6,555 nt of DNA. It comes from Propionibacteriaceae bacterium. GTDB lineage: Bacteria > Actinomycetota > Actinomycetes > Propionibacteriales > Propionibacteriaceae. Numbering within the stretch: position 1 is the stretch's first letter; the number at the start of each line of letters is the position of its first letter. The notes under the pieces were generated by a model that did no database searches, was not told where the DNA came from, and saw only the letters and a program-made list of their open reading frames with translations. The position numbers and the translations under genes were made by a program. The stretch is taken from the NCBI GenBank assembly GCA_025923975.1, contig JAICEV010000212.1:1-6555 (forward strand), read 5' to 3'. Below, one piece after another: positions 6,318 to 6,555 of this stretch.

Positions 6318-6422
6318 GGGTCCAGGATTTCTCGTTCGCTGCTGTGATGGAACTGAGCACCGCGCCACCACGCCGGAAGTTGTCAAGGCGTTATGTGTTG
6401 TTGTCCGGAACGGTTTCCTCCA

Positions 6423-6555
6423 TCAGCCCAGCTCGATCGGTTGCCGCACCTCGTAAGTATCCCAATGTGCCAGCAACGGCCACTGATCAAGAACCGCATT
6501 GCTCCGCGCGTTGAAGCCTCGACCGTCGCGGTATCTGATCAAGATCGTCACCGAA
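6423..6555 (-). CDS. Second GT-C glycosyltransferase paralogue, C-terminal 43 residues (5' end outside window)
   Basis: Reading the minus strand from the right edge gives SVTILIRYRDGRGFNAR, then about 18 residues, then YEVRQPIELG and TGA (6425-6423). 35 of 43 residues match the C-terminus of the complete downstream copy, in the same frame and without gaps, so this is the end of a tandem paralogue. It is too short to appear as an ORF by itself. Its stop directly follows ELG and probably shows the ancestral end of the family. The gap to the next gene's ATG (6317) is 105 bases, so the two copies could share a transcript. The membrane and catalytic parts lie outside the window. Confidence 0.88.
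   Translation of the reverse strand, partial: SVTILIRYRDGRGFNARSNAVLDQWPLLAHWDTYEVRQPIELG
6425..6555. repeat. 131-base direct repeat, copy 2 (3' end of second glycosyltransferase gene)
   Basis: Partner of 4811-4941, in the same orientation about 1.6 kb away. It is cut by the window edge, so the duplicated unit is probably longer and may cover the whole gene. The spacing equals roughly one glycosyltransferase gene plus the gap, as expected for a tandem gene duplication and not a mobile element. No terminal inverted repeats or transposase are seen. Confidence 0.93.

Noticed and set aside
5667..6347. Long plus-strand open frame of 226 codons opposite the glycosyltransferase
   Set aside because: Its translation is rich in Gln, Arg, Asp and Ser with no motif, and it mirrors a clear membrane-protein gene. 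It is a shadow frame of GC-rich coding DNA.
6381..6386. TTG at 6386 as the glycosyltransferase start, or TTGACA as a -35 promoter element on the minus strand
   Set aside because: The TTG has no Shine-Dalgarno at the right distance, and the added 23 residues do not look like a family N-terminus. TTGACA fits a -35 box, but no TANNNT element is found 16-19 bases downstream, so neither was listed as a feature.
4811..6555. Insertion sequence or attachment-site origin for the direct repeat
   Set aside because: Both copies are in frame with the same glycosyltransferase C-terminus and end at its stop codon, as expected for gene duplication. There are no inverted ends, transposase or tRNA.

Overview
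The window is GC-rich, densely packed DNA from an actinobacterium. This is suggested by the gene content (anaerobic-type cob genes next to a low-molecular-weight tyrosine phosphatase, an OmpR-type two-component pair, and a GT-C membrane glycosyltransferase), the frequent GTG starts and the short start/stop overlaps. The exact genus cannot be fixed from the sequence.

Left block, plus strand (1-1781): the 3' end of cobD/cbiB, then cobK, a small four-helix membrane protein of the 'phage holin family' (YvlD-like), and a low-molecular-weight protein-tyrosine phosphatase. Each gene overlaps the next (GTGA at 144-147, ATGA at 902-905, 8 bases at 1284-1291), so the four are almost certainly one translationally coupled operon. 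CobD and CobK belong to adenosylcobalamin synthesis. The two later genes have no evident cobalamin role.

Middle block, plus strand (1853-4900): a secreted lipoprotein of a widespread uncharacterised family with a strong Shine-Dalgarno site, then an OmpR/PhoB-type response regulator, then its membrane sensor histidine kinase, joined to the regulator by an ATGA overlap. The lipoprotein may be a target or partner of the two-component system, but only proximity supports this.

Right block, minus strand (4770-6555): a polytopic GT-C type glycosyltransferase, and upstream of it the last 43 codons of a second, closely similar paralogue that runs out of the window. The two 3' ends form an ungapped 131-base direct repeat (4811-4941 and 6425-6555; 110 of 131 bases identical by hand count).

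The most unusual spot is the convergent junction at 4770-4900. The complete glycosyltransferase has lost the stop codon kept by its paralogue (TGA became TCA) and reads 13 codons into the kinase gene. The last 29 codons and the stop of the kinase lie antisense within the glycosyltransferase repeat. The kinase therefore appears to have a C-terminal tail made by reading a glycosyltransferase gene backwards. No RNA gene, CRISPR array, insertion sequence, riboswitch or convincing terminator was seen, and no stretch over 300 bases lacks a gene.
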